The translations under genes were made by a program, and so were the position numbers. The notes beneath the pieces were generated by a model. It did not search any database, had not been told where the DNA came from, and saw only the letters and a list, made by a program, of their open reading frames with translations. A stretch of DNA of 64,000 bases from Psychroserpens damuponensis (GTDB lineage: Bacteria; Bacteroidota; Bacteroidia; Flavobacteriales; Flavobacteriaceae). The stretch lies in contig NZ_JXJO01000017.1 of the NCBI RefSeq assembly GCF_000826655.1, forward strand, positions 62,001 to 126,000, in the 5' to 3' direction. Positions within the stretch are counted from its first letter, which is position 1. Each line of letters begins with the position of its first letter. This document shows, piece after piece, positions 1 through 8,543 of this stretch.

Positions 1-2
1 AA

Positions 3-164
3 GTTTATAAGGCTAAAAACATAAAAACTGATAGTGTTCATGTCTTTTCAAAAGCTTGGAGTAAATGGCTTTTAAAAGGCATCAAAGTATATCCCGAAAC
101 AAAAAAAATAACTAGAATTGAAAACCGCATTAATAATTTTTACGAGAAATCCAGAATTGGGTAA
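3..164 (+). CDS. C-terminal end of a rhodanese-like protein (5' truncated)
   Basis: An open frame enters from the left edge and ends at a TAA at 162-164, giving about 53 residues. The stretch FSKAWSKWLLKGIKVYP has the look of the last helix and strand of a rhodanese domain (a valine-rich strand, then a W-x-x-x-G-x-x-V pattern). The active-site loop would lie upstream of the window, so the assignment is tentative. The frame overlaps the next gene by 47 bases, which fits a tightly packed operon. Rhodanese-like proteins are often found in arsenosugar clusters of flavobacteria, which agrees with the downstream genes. Confidence 0.5.
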   Translation, partial: VYKAKNIKTDSVHVFSKAWSKWLLKGIKVYPETKKITRIENRINNFYEKSRIG

Positions 165-726
165 ATGCAAAACCCGTTTAGCAAAAACGATAGGAGACCA
201 AGCTGCTTTAGATATTTATAAATATCTATTACAACATACTGCTAACGTTGCTAAAAAAGTCAATGCAGATCGTTTTGTGTTTTATTCTGAAGCCTTAATA
301 ATTGATGATATTTGGGGTGCAGCACATTTCAGAAAAAAACTACAAAAAGGAAAAAATTTAGGAGAACGTATGCATAATGCCTTTGATGACTTGTTTCATT
401 TGGGTTATGAAAAAGTTATTATTTTGGGTAGTGATTTGCTAGATTTAAATAAGGACATTATCGAAAATGCCATAGATAGATTACATAAAAACGATGTTGT
501 TATTGGTCCTGCTGAAGATGGTGGTTATTATCTTTTAGGAATGAAAGAATTACATCCAGCCATTTTTATCAATAAAGCTTGGGGAACCGAAACTGTTAGA
601 GAAGATACCATTGCAGATTTAAAAAACAAGGATGTATCTTTGTTACAACCGCTAAACGATATCGATACGTTTGACGATATGAAACATTATAACCAACTCA
701 AACAATTTTACGACACACATGATTAA
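118..726 (+). CDS. TIGR04282 / DUF2064 glycosyltransferase-like protein (arsenosugar biosynthesis type)
   Basis: A 202-residue protein of the GT-A-like nucleotidyl/glycosyltransferase fold. The N-terminal motif IIFTRNPELGKCKTRLA is the family signature (nucleotide-binding loop with K-T-R-L). A DxD-like GSDLLDL motif sits near residue 105 and GPAEDGGYYLLG near residue 135. An in-frame stop at 109-111 leaves TTG at 118 as the first usable start, so a non-ATG start is well supported. The family is named for its co-occurrence with the arsenosugar radical-SAM enzyme ArsS. Neither ArsS nor ArsM is inside this window, so the pathway role rests on the family and on the partner TIGR04283 gene at 3325. 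It overlaps the next gene by 8 bases. Confidence 0.85.
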   Translation: MKTALIIFTRNPELGKCKTRLAKTIGDQAALDIYKYLLQHTANVAKKVNADRFVFYSEALIIDDIWGAAHFRKKLQKGKNLGERMHNAFDDLFHLGYEKVIILGSDLLDLNKDIIENAIDRLHKNDVVIGPAEDGGYYLLGMKELHPAIFINKAWGTETVREDTIADLKNKDVSLLQPLNDIDTFDDMKHYNQLKQFYDTHD

Positions 727-1531
727 ATTTATAACAGAAACGGCAGACTATTTAAAAACCAAAGGTTTCGACAAACCAGAAATTGGTATCATTTTAGGTA
801 CAGGTTTAGGCAAATTAATTGACGAGGTCGAAATTCTTTCAGAAGTTAGCTATAATCATATTCCAAACTTCCCAACAGCTACGGTTGAGTTCCACAAAGG
901 CAAATTAATTTATGGACTTTTATCTGGCAAAAAAGTTATTGTTATGCAAGGACGCTTTCATGTGTATGAAGGTTATTCTTTACAAGATGTCACCTATCCT
1001 GTTCGTGTAATGAAACAATTAGGTATTGAAACTTTGTTGGTGTCAAATGCTTCTGGTGCCATAAATTTAGATTTCAAAAAAGGAGAATTAATGTTGATAG
1101 ATGATCATATTAATCTCCAAGGAAGTTCTCCTCTAGCTTTTAGAGGTGTTGAAGAATTAGGCGAACGGTTTACAGATATGAGCGCACCTTACAACTTAGA
1201 CTTAAATACTAAGTTTAAAGCTATTGCAAAAGCGCATGATATTAAATTACACGAAGGTGTGTATGCGAGTGTTGTTGGTCCGCAATTAGAAACTCGTGCA
1301 GAATACAGAATGCTTAAAATTATTGGTGCAGATGCTGTAGGTATGAGCACTGTTCCTGAAATTATAGTGGCTAATCACTTAAATTTAAAAGTAGCAGCAG
1401 TGTCAGTTTTAACTGATGAATGCGACCCAAACAATCTAAAACCTGTAGATATTAGTGAAATCATAGCAATGGCAGGAAAAGCAGAACCGCATATGATTAC
1501 ACTTTTTAAAGAATTGATAACTAATTTATAG
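719..1531 (+). CDS. Purine nucleoside phosphorylase
   Basis: A 270-residue PNP/MTAP-family enzyme that cleaves purine nucleosides with phosphate to the free base and ribose 1-phosphate in the cytoplasm. Visible signatures are the phosphate loop GTGLG near residue 28, GRFHVYEGYS near residue 78, SNASGAINL near residue 109 and the base-binding VGPQLETRAEYRML and GADAVGMSTVPE segments near residues 190-215. Length is normal for the trimeric PNP class. It starts at an ATG that overlaps the previous gene by 8 bases and is followed after 1 base by the next start, so it is clearly translationally coupled. Its position suggests it recycles the nucleoside by-product of the S-adenosylmethionine-dependent arsenosugar route, which is inference. 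Confidence 0.93.
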   Translation: MIKFITETADYLKTKGFDKPEIGIILGTGLGKLIDEVEILSEVSYNHIPNFPTATVEFHKGKLIYGLLSGKKVIVMQGRFHVYEGYSLQDVTYPVRVMKQLGIETLLVSNASGAINLDFKKGELMLIDDHINLQGSSPLAFRGVEELGERFTDMSAPYNLDLNTKFKAIAKAHDIKLHEGVYASVVGPQLETRAEYRMLKIIGADAVGMSTVPEIIVANHLNLKVAAVSVLTDECDPNNLKPVDISEIIAMAGKAEPHMITLFKELITNL

Positions 1532-1532
1532 T

Positions 1533-2420
1533 TTGGAAAAATATTTAGACCTCATAAAAAACTCGTATTCTGGTTACTGGAATTATCTAAAGAACGAAAT
1601 TCTACTTCAAAATAATTGGGATAACTATTTTTATGGACTCATCGCTATATCTCTAGTGGTTTGGTTGCTAGAAGCCCTATTTCCTTGGCGAAAACAACAA
1701 GGTTTGTTTAGAAAAGATTTTTGGTTAGACACCTTTTATATGTTCTTTAATTTTTTTCTTCTCAATTTAATTGTACTTATCGCATTATCAAATACGGTTG
1801 CAGAGTTTTTAAATGATGGCTTAGCATGGGTTGGACTTTCACTCTCAAGTTTTCAACTTTTTGATTCTACCGACTTGCCAAAATGGTTAGGTCTATTTAT
1901 TTTCTTTTTAGTTAATGACTTTGTACAGTGGAACACTCATCGTTTATTACATCGGTTTCCGTTTTTATGGAATTTCCATAAAGTACATCACAGCGTGAAA
2001 GAAATGGGATTTGCAGCACATTTACGCTACCATTGGATGGAGCCTGTAGTTTATAATTCTATTAGATATATTCCGTTAGCCATCATTGCAAATTACAGTT
2101 CTCAAGATGTTGCTATTGTTTATTTTTTCGCTATTGCTATTGGTCACCTCAATCATGCTAATTTGGGTTGGGACTACGGAAAATTAAAATATATACTAAA
2201 TAATCCGAAGATGCACATTTGGCATCACGCAAAAGAATTACCTGAAGGTGTTAGGTTTGGTGTTAATTACGGACTAACATTAAGTATTTGGGATTACATC
2301 TTTAAAACCAACTATATTCCGCACGATGGAAGAGATATAGAATTAGGTTTTGATGGTGATGAACGGTTTCCAAAAGATTTTTTACACCAAGAGTTATATC
2401 CACTTAAAACTAAAAATTAG
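1533..2420 (+). CDS. Sterol desaturase / fatty acid hydroxylase family membrane protein
   Basis: A 295-residue integral membrane di-iron hydroxylase. Hydrophobic segments occupy roughly residues 35-50, 65-90 and 115-130, followed by the family's histidine clusters: HRLLH near residue 137, HKVHH near residue 149, then NHANLGWD and HIWHH near residues 206-232. These clusters bind the iron pair that activates oxygen. The start is a TTG two bases after the previous stop, consistent with a coupled operon. The substrate cannot be read from the sequence. Placement between PNP and DUF547 genes suggests it modifies a lipid made or carried by this cluster, for example the lipid part of an arsenolipid, which is inference only. 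Confidence 0.88.
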   Translation: MEKYLDLIKNSYSGYWNYLKNEILLQNNWDNYFYGLIAISLVVWLLEALFPWRKQQGLFRKDFWLDTFYMFFNFFLLNLIVLIALSNTVAEFLNDGLAWVGLSLSSFQLFDSTDLPKWLGLFIFFLVNDFVQWNTHRLLHRFPFLWNFHKVHHSVKEMGFAAHLRYHWMEPVVYNSIRYIPLAIIANYSSQDVAIVYFFAIAIGHLNHANLGWDYGKLKYILNNPKMHIWHHAKELPEGVRFGVNYGLTLSIWDYIFKTNYIPHDGRDIELGFDGDERFPKDFLHQELYPLKTKN

Positions 2421-2451
2421 TTCAAGTGTTTATGACATAAAACCCTTAAAA

Positions 2452-3297
2452 ATGAAAAAATTAAATGTTATCATAGTTATTGTCGTATCTGCATTTTTAT
2501 TTAGCTGTTTCTCGGCTAAAGGTCTTCCTATAAAAATGGCTAAAGAAAATACTAATATATCAACAAAACAAGAAAAGCCAGATGCTACATTAGATACAAA
2601 CTCTAATATTAATGATGATGTACAAACTGATTATGTCACTTTAAATCCCATCCTTAATCACAAACCATGGGATGATTTATTAAAAAAATATGTGGCAAAT
2701 AATGGTGATGTAGATTATAAAGGTTTTAAAAATGACAGTCAAAAACTTAATGACTATATTAATTATTTATCATCTAAAGTTCCTGCCAAAAACTGGAGTA
2801 TAAACGAACAACTCGCTTACTTTATCAATGTTTATAATGCAAATACAATTAAGCTAATTATCGATAATTATCCTACAAAAAGTATTAAAGACATTAAAAA
2901 TCCTTGGGGAAAAAATCGATTAAAAATTGGAGATAAAGACTATTCATTAGCAGATATTGAAAATGGTATTCTTCGAAAAATGAACGAGCCAAGAATACAT
3001 TTTGCGATCAATTGTGCCTCTTTCTCTTGTCCTAAATTATTAAATACAGCGTATACTGCAGATAATGTTCAAGATTTAATGGAACGTGCAACCAAAGAAT
3101 TTATTAATAATACGGAAAAAAATAACCTGTCGGCAAACAACCCGAAATTATCTGAAATATTCAAATGGTATAAAGGTGATTTTAAAGACAATGGCTCAGT
3201 GATTGACTATATTAATCAATATGCAACTATTAAGATTTCAGCAAATGCAAAGGTCAATTACATCGATTATAATTGGAATTTAAATGAACAAAACTAG
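2452..3297 (+). CDS. DUF547 domain lipoprotein
   Basis: I start the gene at the ATG at 2452, which begins MKKLNVIIVIV and gives a proper lipoprotein signal ending in LFSC. The open frame could extend upstream to 2350 but that part would overlap the preceding gene and lacks signal features. After a Ser/Thr/Asn-rich linker comes a DUF547 domain from about residue 70: LAYFINVYNANTIKLI, WGKNRLKIGDKDYSL and HFAINCASFSCPKLL are its characteristic segments with a conserved Cys pair. The family resembles papain/transglutaminase-like folds, but no activity has been assigned. The mature protein probably sits on the inner or outer membrane facing the periplasm. Confidence 0.85.
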   Translation: MKKLNVIIVIVVSAFLFSCFSAKGLPIKMAKENTNISTKQEKPDATLDTNSNINDDVQTDYVTLNPILNHKPWDDLLKKYVANNGDVDYKGFKNDSQKLNDYINYLSSKVPAKNWSINEQLAYFINVYNANTIKLIIDNYPTKSIKDIKNPWGKNRLKIGDKDYSLADIENGILRKMNEPRIHFAINCASFSCPKLLNTAYTADNVQDLMERATKEFINNTEKNNLSANNPKLSEIFKWYKGDFKDNGSVIDYINQYATIKISANAKVNYIDYNWNLNEQN

Positions 3298-3324
3298 ACA
3301 TCATATTTTTGCGTAAGTAGTTAT

Positions 3325-4014
3325 ATGATCAGTATCATCATCCCTATTTTAAACGAAGCTAAAACTATTGAAAAGCTCCTTTTTCATTTAATAGACCATT
3401 CGTCGTTGGAGCACATTTCAGAAATTATAATTGTTGATGGTGGCAGTACAGATGGCTCTCTAGATATTATTAAACGATTAGATTTAAAAATCAAGCTTGT
3501 TTCATCACCAAAGGGAAGAGCTAAGCAAATGAATCTTGGCGCAAAACATGCGACAGGTAGTATTTTGTATTTCTTGCATGCAGATTCTTTTCCACCGTTA
3601 CATTTTGATGATTTGATCATTTCCGAAGTAAAAAAAGGCAATAATGCTGGTTGCTTTAGAATGCAATTTGAAAGCAATCATTGGTGGTTACGTTTAATGA
3701 GTTGGTTCACTCAATTTTCTTGGAGAGCTAGTCGTGGTGGTGATCAAAGTCAGTTTATTACTCGTGCTCTATTTGATGATATTGGTGGTTATGATGAAAA
3801 TTATATCATCTATGAAGACAATATGTTAATTAATGAACTCTACGCGAGAAACGAATTTGTTGTTATTAATAAAAAATTAAAGACCTCTGCTCGTCGCTAC
3901 CAAAAGCATGGTGTTTGGACATTACAATATCATTTTTGTATCATTTATATTAAAAAATGGTTTGGAGCTTCTGCCAATGACATGCTTACGTATTATAAAA
4001 AACATATTTGTTAA
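3325..4014 (+). CDS. TIGR04283 family glycosyltransferase (arsenosugar biosynthesis type)
   Basis: A 229-residue GT2-fold transferase. The N-terminus ISIIIPILNEAKTI is the nucleotide-sugar strand and loop, VDGGSTDGS near residue 40 is the family version of the first acidic motif, and LHADSFPP near residue 90 contains the metal-binding DxD-like element. GGDQSQFITR near residue 137 and YEDNMLINEL near residue 155 mark the acceptor side. Together with the TIGR04282 gene at 118 it forms the pair that defines the arsenosugar locus in many bacteria. It ends one base before the stop of the convergent phosphoesterase gene, leaving no room for a separate terminator. Confidence 0.87.
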   Translation: MISIIIPILNEAKTIEKLLFHLIDHSSLEHISEIIIVDGGSTDGSLDIIKRLDLKIKLVSSPKGRAKQMNLGAKHATGSILYFLHADSFPPLHFDDLIISEVKKGNNAGCFRMQFESNHWWLRLMSWFTQFSWRASRGGDQSQFITRALFDDIGGYDENYIIYEDNMLINELYARNEFVVINKKLKTSARRYQKHGVWTLQYHFCIIYIKKWFGASANDMLTYYKKHIC

Positions 4015-4746
4015 TTATGTTTTGTTTCTACCAATCTCATTTGGATATAATTGGTACACAGGATCACTTTGAAATACCTCTTTTGTATCTAAATCTATAG
4101 CTGATAGTTTCCCTTTAAAAGCTGCTCCTGTATCTACGTCCCAAACGTTAATAGCCTGTAAGGGTTGGTCTTGATTAAAATTAGTTGTTGGTGTATGACC
4201 AATATAAATTTCATGGTATAATTTGAGACGGTTTGGGTATAGTCTAGAATCTTTTTCTATACGTTTATCCATAGTTATAGCCATTTCTAAAAGCGTACGA
4301 TCAAAATAAAAATTTTCTTTATGCAACTCACGTTCTACACCATGCATAGATGTAAAACCTGCATGCAAAAACAGCCTATTAAGCTCATCAATATGATAAA
4401 GTTGCATGCTTTCAAAAAAATATAAATGTTGCTTTTTATCTTCTTCGGAAAACGTCTTGTAACTTTCTATAGTCTCTTTACCACCATGCTTAAACCACAC
4501 ACTATTTATATTTCCAGTTCTTAACCATTGCTCACACCAAACATCATGATTGCCTTTAATAATTACGCAATTATTGGTTTTGGATAATGCCATGACATAC
4601 TGTATCACTTGAGCAGATTCACTCCATCCATCAACATAATCACCTAAAAATATAAGCTGATCATCGGTTTTAATTTGAAGTTTTTGAACCAATTGTTTTA
4701 AAGCTTTAAATGCACCGTGAATATCTCCAATAGCTAGTGTTCGCAT
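4015..4746 (-). CDS. Calcineurin-like (PPP-type) metallophosphoesterase
   Basis: A 243-residue cytoplasmic phosphoesterase with the ordered metal-binding motifs GDIHG (residues 7-11), GDYVDGW (residues 35-41) and GNHD (residues 65-68), followed by LHAGF near residue 127 and IGHTPT near residue 182. This order is typical of bacterial PPP-family serine/threonine phosphatases and ApaH-like diadenosine tetraphosphatases. I cannot choose between those activities. No signal peptide is present. The gene converges on the plus-strand glycosyltransferase and is separated from the upstream outer-membrane protein gene by 67 bases. Confidence 0.85.
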   Translation of the reverse strand: MRTLAIGDIHGAFKALKQLVQKLQIKTDDQLIFLGDYVDGWSESAQVIQYVMALSKTNNCVIIKGNHDVWCEQWLRTGNINSVWFKHGGKETIESYKTFSEEDKKQHLYFFESMQLYHIDELNRLFLHAGFTSMHGVERELHKENFYFDRTLLEMAITMDKRIEKDSRLYPNRLKLYHEIYIGHTPTTNFNQDQPLQAINVWDVDTGAAFKGKLSAIDLDTKEVFQSDPVYQLYPNEIGRNKT

Positions 4747-4813
4747 TATATAGTTTTTTTTATAAATCTAATGTATTCCTTTAGCAACCCTTAAATAGAA
4801 AAATAAATTTAGG

Positions 4814-6073
4814 TTAAAAATATTGACCTATTCCAAATACTAACCCTTGAGTAGAATTATTTGAGACGCCAATGCCATAATCGATTCTAAAAATAGCATT
4901 GAATATTTTTTTGTGAATGAACCGCAAACCAACACCAGGATAAACTCTAAGACTATTAAATTTTGTAATCTCATCTAAATGACCTCCAGGTTGCCTCCAG
5001 CTACCTGCATCTACAAATGCATTACCTTGTAACGCAAACCATCCTTTTTCGTAGAGGGTGTGACGATATTCGGTATTCAGAACTACTGCTGCAGTCCCAC
5101 GATCAATAGAATTACCAACACCTCTAATGTTTAAATTATTATCTACCGAAAAAGGTGCAAAAGGTGTATCGTTATTTGTAGACAGTCCTAATCGTAATCT
5201 ACTAGCCCAATTACCTTTACTACCATAGCGCTTAAAGTATAAAAAATCATTCCACCCAATTGTAAAAGTTGGCAGTAAGTCTTCACTTTTTGAAGTCACA
5301 TGCTGAACATTTAAAACACTACTAAACCCTTCTACATATTGAAAATTAAAATCTAAATTATTGTACTCATAAATTAATTTATAAAGGAGCTTGTTCACTT
5401 GTAAGTCTTGTGGCACATTTGGATTTGTTGCTCCAAATTTATACTCATAATCTTCTGTAAAGACATTGATACCTAATTCAAAACGATTATTATAGTTTAA
5501 TTGATATAAGCCTAAGACTTCAAAAGATTCATTATTATACTTATAATTTGATGTGGTATTATCAAAAAAAACAGGTTCTTGGGTGGTTAAATCTTGGTAA
5601 TTAATGGCCAAACCAAATTGTTTAGAGAACAAGTAAGGTGCTCTAAAATTCAAGGCATATGACCTATAAATATCTTGTTGATAAAAACCTCCAAAGGTCA
5701 TATTTCTTCCGAAGAGATTAAACTCAAACAATCCCAACCGATACGCAAATTCGTCGTCATTTGTAGTATATACATTGGCAGATGGTATGATAGTAAAATT
5801 CTCTTCAACAGTATAAATGACAGTATAGGTATTATTCCCTGAAGACAAAACCTCATAACTAGCATTTGCAATAGATGGTAAACGTTTTAAAAGTTTAATA
5901 TCTGCTTTAATCATTGTAGAATCTAGTACGACTCCTGCTTTTATATTAGATATTTTTTTTACAAAAGAAGCTCTTAACTTTTTATGCCCAATAATATTAA
6001 ATTCTGCTACAGTTGCCTGTTGAGCAATAGCAAAACTGGTTATTAGAAAAAAACATGTGATAAGGATTTTCAT
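4814..6073 (-). CDS. POTRA/surface-antigen (BamA-like) outer-membrane protein
   Basis: I place the start at the ATG complement at 6071-6073 because MKILITCFFLITSFAIAQ is a clean signal peptide; the 12 residues of possible upstream extension are not signal-like. One POTRA-like unit follows (residues 20-95: a VAEFNIIGHKKLR strand, then ADIKLLKRLPSIANASYEV). The remainder is rich in alternating aromatic and polar strands and ends in a glycine-rich strand with terminal Phe (VFGIGQYF), the signature of the BamA/TamA/Omp85 barrel. At 419 residues with one POTRA unit it is much smaller than BamA itself, so it is more likely a small Omp85-family porin or secretion protein of unknown cargo. Confidence 0.8.
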   Translation of the reverse strand: MKILITCFFLITSFAIAQQATVAEFNIIGHKKLRASFVKKISNIKAGVVLDSTMIKADIKLLKRLPSIANASYEVLSSGNNTYTVIYTVEENFTIIPSANVYTTNDDEFAYRLGLFEFNLFGRNMTFGGFYQQDIYRSYALNFRAPYLFSKQFGLAINYQDLTTQEPVFFDNTTSNYKYNNESFEVLGLYQLNYNNRFELGINVFTEDYEYKFGATNPNVPQDLQVNKLLYKLIYEYNNLDFNFQYVEGFSSVLNVQHVTSKSEDLLPTFTIGWNDFLYFKRYGSKGNWASRLRLGLSTNNDTPFAPFSVDNNLNIRGVGNSIDRGTAAVVLNTEYRHTLYEKGWFALQGNAFVDAGSWRQPGGHLDEITKFNSLRVYPGVGLRFIHKKIFNAIFRIDYGIGVSNNSTQGLVFGIGQYF

Positions 6074-6132
6074 GAGATGGATATTTGACTCTTTGGTCGT
6101 ACACATCACTAAGCCTTACGTTACTATAAAAT

Positions 6133-7140
6133 TTAATTAACTGTGTAAAAAGATTGAATCACAGTTTCTACAGGTTTATTTTGTGGTGTAAATTGGTTGC
6201 ATTCATCGCCTCCTACTCTATCATGTGCATGAAACCATTTCCAAACAAAGCCACCAGCAAACCAATCTTCGTTCCAAAAGGTTTCAAATAAAGCTTGCAT
6301 GGCATTAGATTGACCTTCAAAGTTTAGCGATTTTAATGTATGATCGCTATTCCAAGGTTCTAACCCTGTATAATCCATACTACGATACCCAAATTCTGTG
6401 AATAAAACAGGTCTATTATAGGTTTCTGATAAAGTTTGAATGATTGGTTTGTGTTTCTGCCAACCTGCTATACAGTCTTCAATAGTAGGTGTTTGCATAT
6501 CACTCACAGGAAAATAAGCATCAATACCTATAAAATCTAACTCATCCCAAAAAGGTGTTCGTTTAAATTCATCCCAATTGGCTGCATAGGTCAGTTTTCC
6601 TGTATAAACCGATTTTATTTTCGCAATTAAATCATGCCAATACTCAGGACGCTCGTTTACAAAATTTTCTAACTCTGTGCCAATACATAAAATTTCGGCG
6701 TTGGTTTCTTGGGCTAATTCGGCATATTCTAAAATAAAACTAGCATAGGATGTCTCAAGAGCTTTCCATTGTTTTTCATCACTCATTTTTATATGGCCCG
6801 TAAATGTCCCATGACGAACCCAAATTTGAGGTTTTATCATGATTTTAATGTTCTTTTTTCTCAATTCATCTATGTACTGTTTACCTCCTGCTCTTGTTTC
6901 TCCAAACCATTGTCGATCTGTATTATGAATAATTTCTGGATGATCTGCGCTTTTAAGAAACCCAAAAGGCATGATAGCAGCATAATTTGCACCAACATCA
7001 ACTACGGGATTTGTATGCGTTTCGTTAACAATATCACGAGACGCAACAAAACTTACACCATTAACTTTTTCTAATGGTTTTTTTGACATTGCACAATTAT
7101 GAAGCAATATCCCTATACACACAACAAAAAATAATCTCAT
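6133..7140 (-). CDS. GH113-like glycoside hydrolase lipoprotein
   Basis: A 335-residue protein with an N-terminal signal ending in LLHNC, a plausible lipoprotein site. The fold is a TIM-barrel glycosidase of the GH5/GH113 clan. ILCIGTELENF near residue 148 carries the likely acid/base Glu and VLFTEFGYRS near residue 250 the likely nucleophile Glu. KPQIWVRHG near residue 102 and the late WKWFHAHD are other conserved barrel-end segments. GH113 members are mostly beta-mannanases, but many distant relatives are untested, so substrate is uncertain. It shares its strand with the outer-membrane protein downstream (59 bases apart) and is not part of the starch locus. Confidence 0.72.
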   Translation of the reverse strand: MRLFFVVCIGILLHNCAMSKKPLEKVNGVSFVASRDIVNETHTNPVVDVGANYAAIMPFGFLKSADHPEIIHNTDRQWFGETRAGGKQYIDELRKKNIKIMIKPQIWVRHGTFTGHIKMSDEKQWKALETSYASFILEYAELAQETNAEILCIGTELENFVNERPEYWHDLIAKIKSVYTGKLTYAANWDEFKRTPFWDELDFIGIDAYFPVSDMQTPTIEDCIAGWQKHKPIIQTLSETYNRPVLFTEFGYRSMDYTGLEPWNSDHTLKSLNFEGQSNAMQALFETFWNEDWFAGGFVWKWFHAHDRVGGDECNQFTPQNKPVETVIQSFYTVN

Positions 7141-7154
7141 ACTTAAGATTTAAT

Positions 7155-7168
7155 GTTTAAATTTAAAC
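7155..7168. promoter_or_regulatory. Perfect 14-bp AT-rich palindrome upstream of the GH113-like gene
   Basis: The sequence GTTTAAATTTAAAC reads identically on both strands and lies 15 bases upstream of the start of the minus-strand GH113-like gene. It could be an operator for a dimeric regulator or only an AT-rich coincidence; there is no second copy nearby. Confidence 0.25.
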
Positions 7169-7187
7169 AAAAAGTCAATAGTTGGTT

Positions 7188-7206
7188 AAGGTTTTAACAA
7201 AACCTT
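7188..7206. repeat. Short inverted repeat between divergent genes
   Basis: AAGGTTTT (7188-7195) and AAAACCTT (7199-7206) form a perfect 8-bp stem with the 3-base loop AAC, 31 bases upstream of the FAD oxidoreductase gene. There is no run of T after it on either strand, so it does not look like a terminator. An operator or an mRNA leader hairpin for the oxidoreductase operon is possible. Confidence 0.3.
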
Positions 7207-7236
7207 CGACTGAGTAAAAATACCAAACCAAAATTT

Positions 7237-8541
7237 ATGGAACATATCGTTATTATCGGAAACGGAATTTCTGGAGTTACGCTCGCAAGACATATTAGAA
7301 AACTATCAGACAAAAAAATTACAATCATATCTGCTGAAACAGAATATTTCTTTTCAAGAACAGCTCTCATGTACATTTATATGGGTCACATGAAGTTTGA
7401 ACACACCCAACCTTATGAAAATTGGTTTTGGAAAAAAAATAGAATAGAGCTGCTTAAAGCCTATGTTAAAAATATTGATACCGACGCTAAACAACTCCAT
7501 TTTGAAGATGGTGGCAACCTCAATTACGACAAACTCGTTATCGCAACAGGAAGTAAACCCAACAAATTTGGATGGCCAGGACAGGATTTAGAAGGCGTAA
7601 TGGGCATGTATCACAAGCAAGATTTAGAGAAACTCGAAACCTATGCGCCCAATAAAGAAGTTTGCAATCGTGCTGTCATAGTTGGAGGTGGACTCATTGG
7701 TATTGAATTAGCCGAAATGTTAAACTCTAGAAGTATTCCTGTCACTTTTTTAGTTAGAGAAAATAGTTTTTGGAACGGAGTTTTACCTGAAGGCGAAAGC
7801 CAAATGATTAATAATCATATTAAAAATCACCATATAGATTTACGACTTTCAACTAATTTAAAAGAGATAAAAAGTGATGACAATGGTCGCGTAAAATCAG
7901 TTATTATTGAAGAAACTGGTGAAGAAATCCCTTGTAATGTTGTTGGATTAACAGCAGGTGTCACACCTAATATTGATTTCATTAAATCCTCAAAAATAGA
8001 GCTGGGTCGTGGTGTAAAAGTGAACCGCTTTTTAGAAACAAATATTCCAGATGTATATGCTATTGGTGATTGTGCAGAGCAACATGAAGCCATAGGAAAT
8101 CGAAGACCTATTGAAGCAGTTTGGTATACAGGACGTATGATGGGAGAAACTTTGGCGCAAACAATCTGCGGAAATCGTCTCGCCTATAAACCAGGCCATT
8201 GGTTTAACTCAGCTAAGTTTTTAGACATTGAATATCAAACCTATGGTTGGGTATTTCGCAGAAAAGGACGACCAGATTATGAACAACATTTTCATTGGAA
8301 ACATGAAGACGATACCAAATGTATTACAGTCGCTTATCATAAAAATACAAATGAGTTTTTGGGCATAAATACCTTCGGAATACGAATGCGTCATGAAACA
8401 TTTGATACATGGCTCACCGAAAAACGAACGATAGACTATGTTATAAATCATCTCTCTGAAGCTAATTTTGATCCAGAATTTTACAAACACTTTGAAGCTG
8501 AAATAGTAACAGCCTATAATAACCAACTACAAACCGCTTAA
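7237..8541 (+). CDS. FAD-dependent pyridine nucleotide-disulfide-type oxidoreductase
   Basis: A 434-residue flavoprotein. IVIIGNGISGVTLARHI at the N-terminus is the FAD-binding Rossmann motif, VIATGSKPN near residue 102 the conserved ATG segment, VIVGGGLIGIELAEML near residue 148 the NAD(P)H-binding Rossmann motif, and VYAIGDCAE near residue 273 the C-terminal FAD contact. No CxxxxC redox disulfide is evident after the first motif, so it belongs with the nitrite-reductase/rubredoxin-reductase-like group rather than with thioredoxin or lipoamide reductases. Two bases separate it from a membrane 4Fe-4S protein gene, implying that the pair passes electrons between NAD(P)H and a membrane or periplasmic partner. 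Confidence 0.87.
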   Translation: MEHIVIIGNGISGVTLARHIRKLSDKKITIISAETEYFFSRTALMYIYMGHMKFEHTQPYENWFWKKNRIELLKAYVKNIDTDAKQLHFEDGGNLNYDKLVIATGSKPNKFGWPGQDLEGVMGMYHKQDLEKLETYAPNKEVCNRAVIVGGGLIGIELAEMLNSRSIPVTFLVRENSFWNGVLPEGESQMINNHIKNHHIDLRLSTNLKEIKSDDNGRVKSVIIEETGEEIPCNVVGLTAGVTPNIDFIKSSKIELGRGVKVNRFLETNIPDVYAIGDCAEQHEAIGNRRPIEAVWYTGRMMGETLAQTICGNRLAYKPGHWFNSAKFLDIEYQTYGWVFRRKGRPDYEQHFHWKHEDDTKCITVAYHKNTNEFLGINTFGIRMRHETFDTWLTEKRTIDYVINHLSEANFDPEFYKHFEAEIVTAYNNQLQTA

Positions 8542-8543
8542 TC

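Noticed and set aside
2350-2451. N-terminal extension of the DUF547 lipoprotein
   Set aside because: It overlaps the preceding gene and would bury the lipoprotein signal that begins at 2452.
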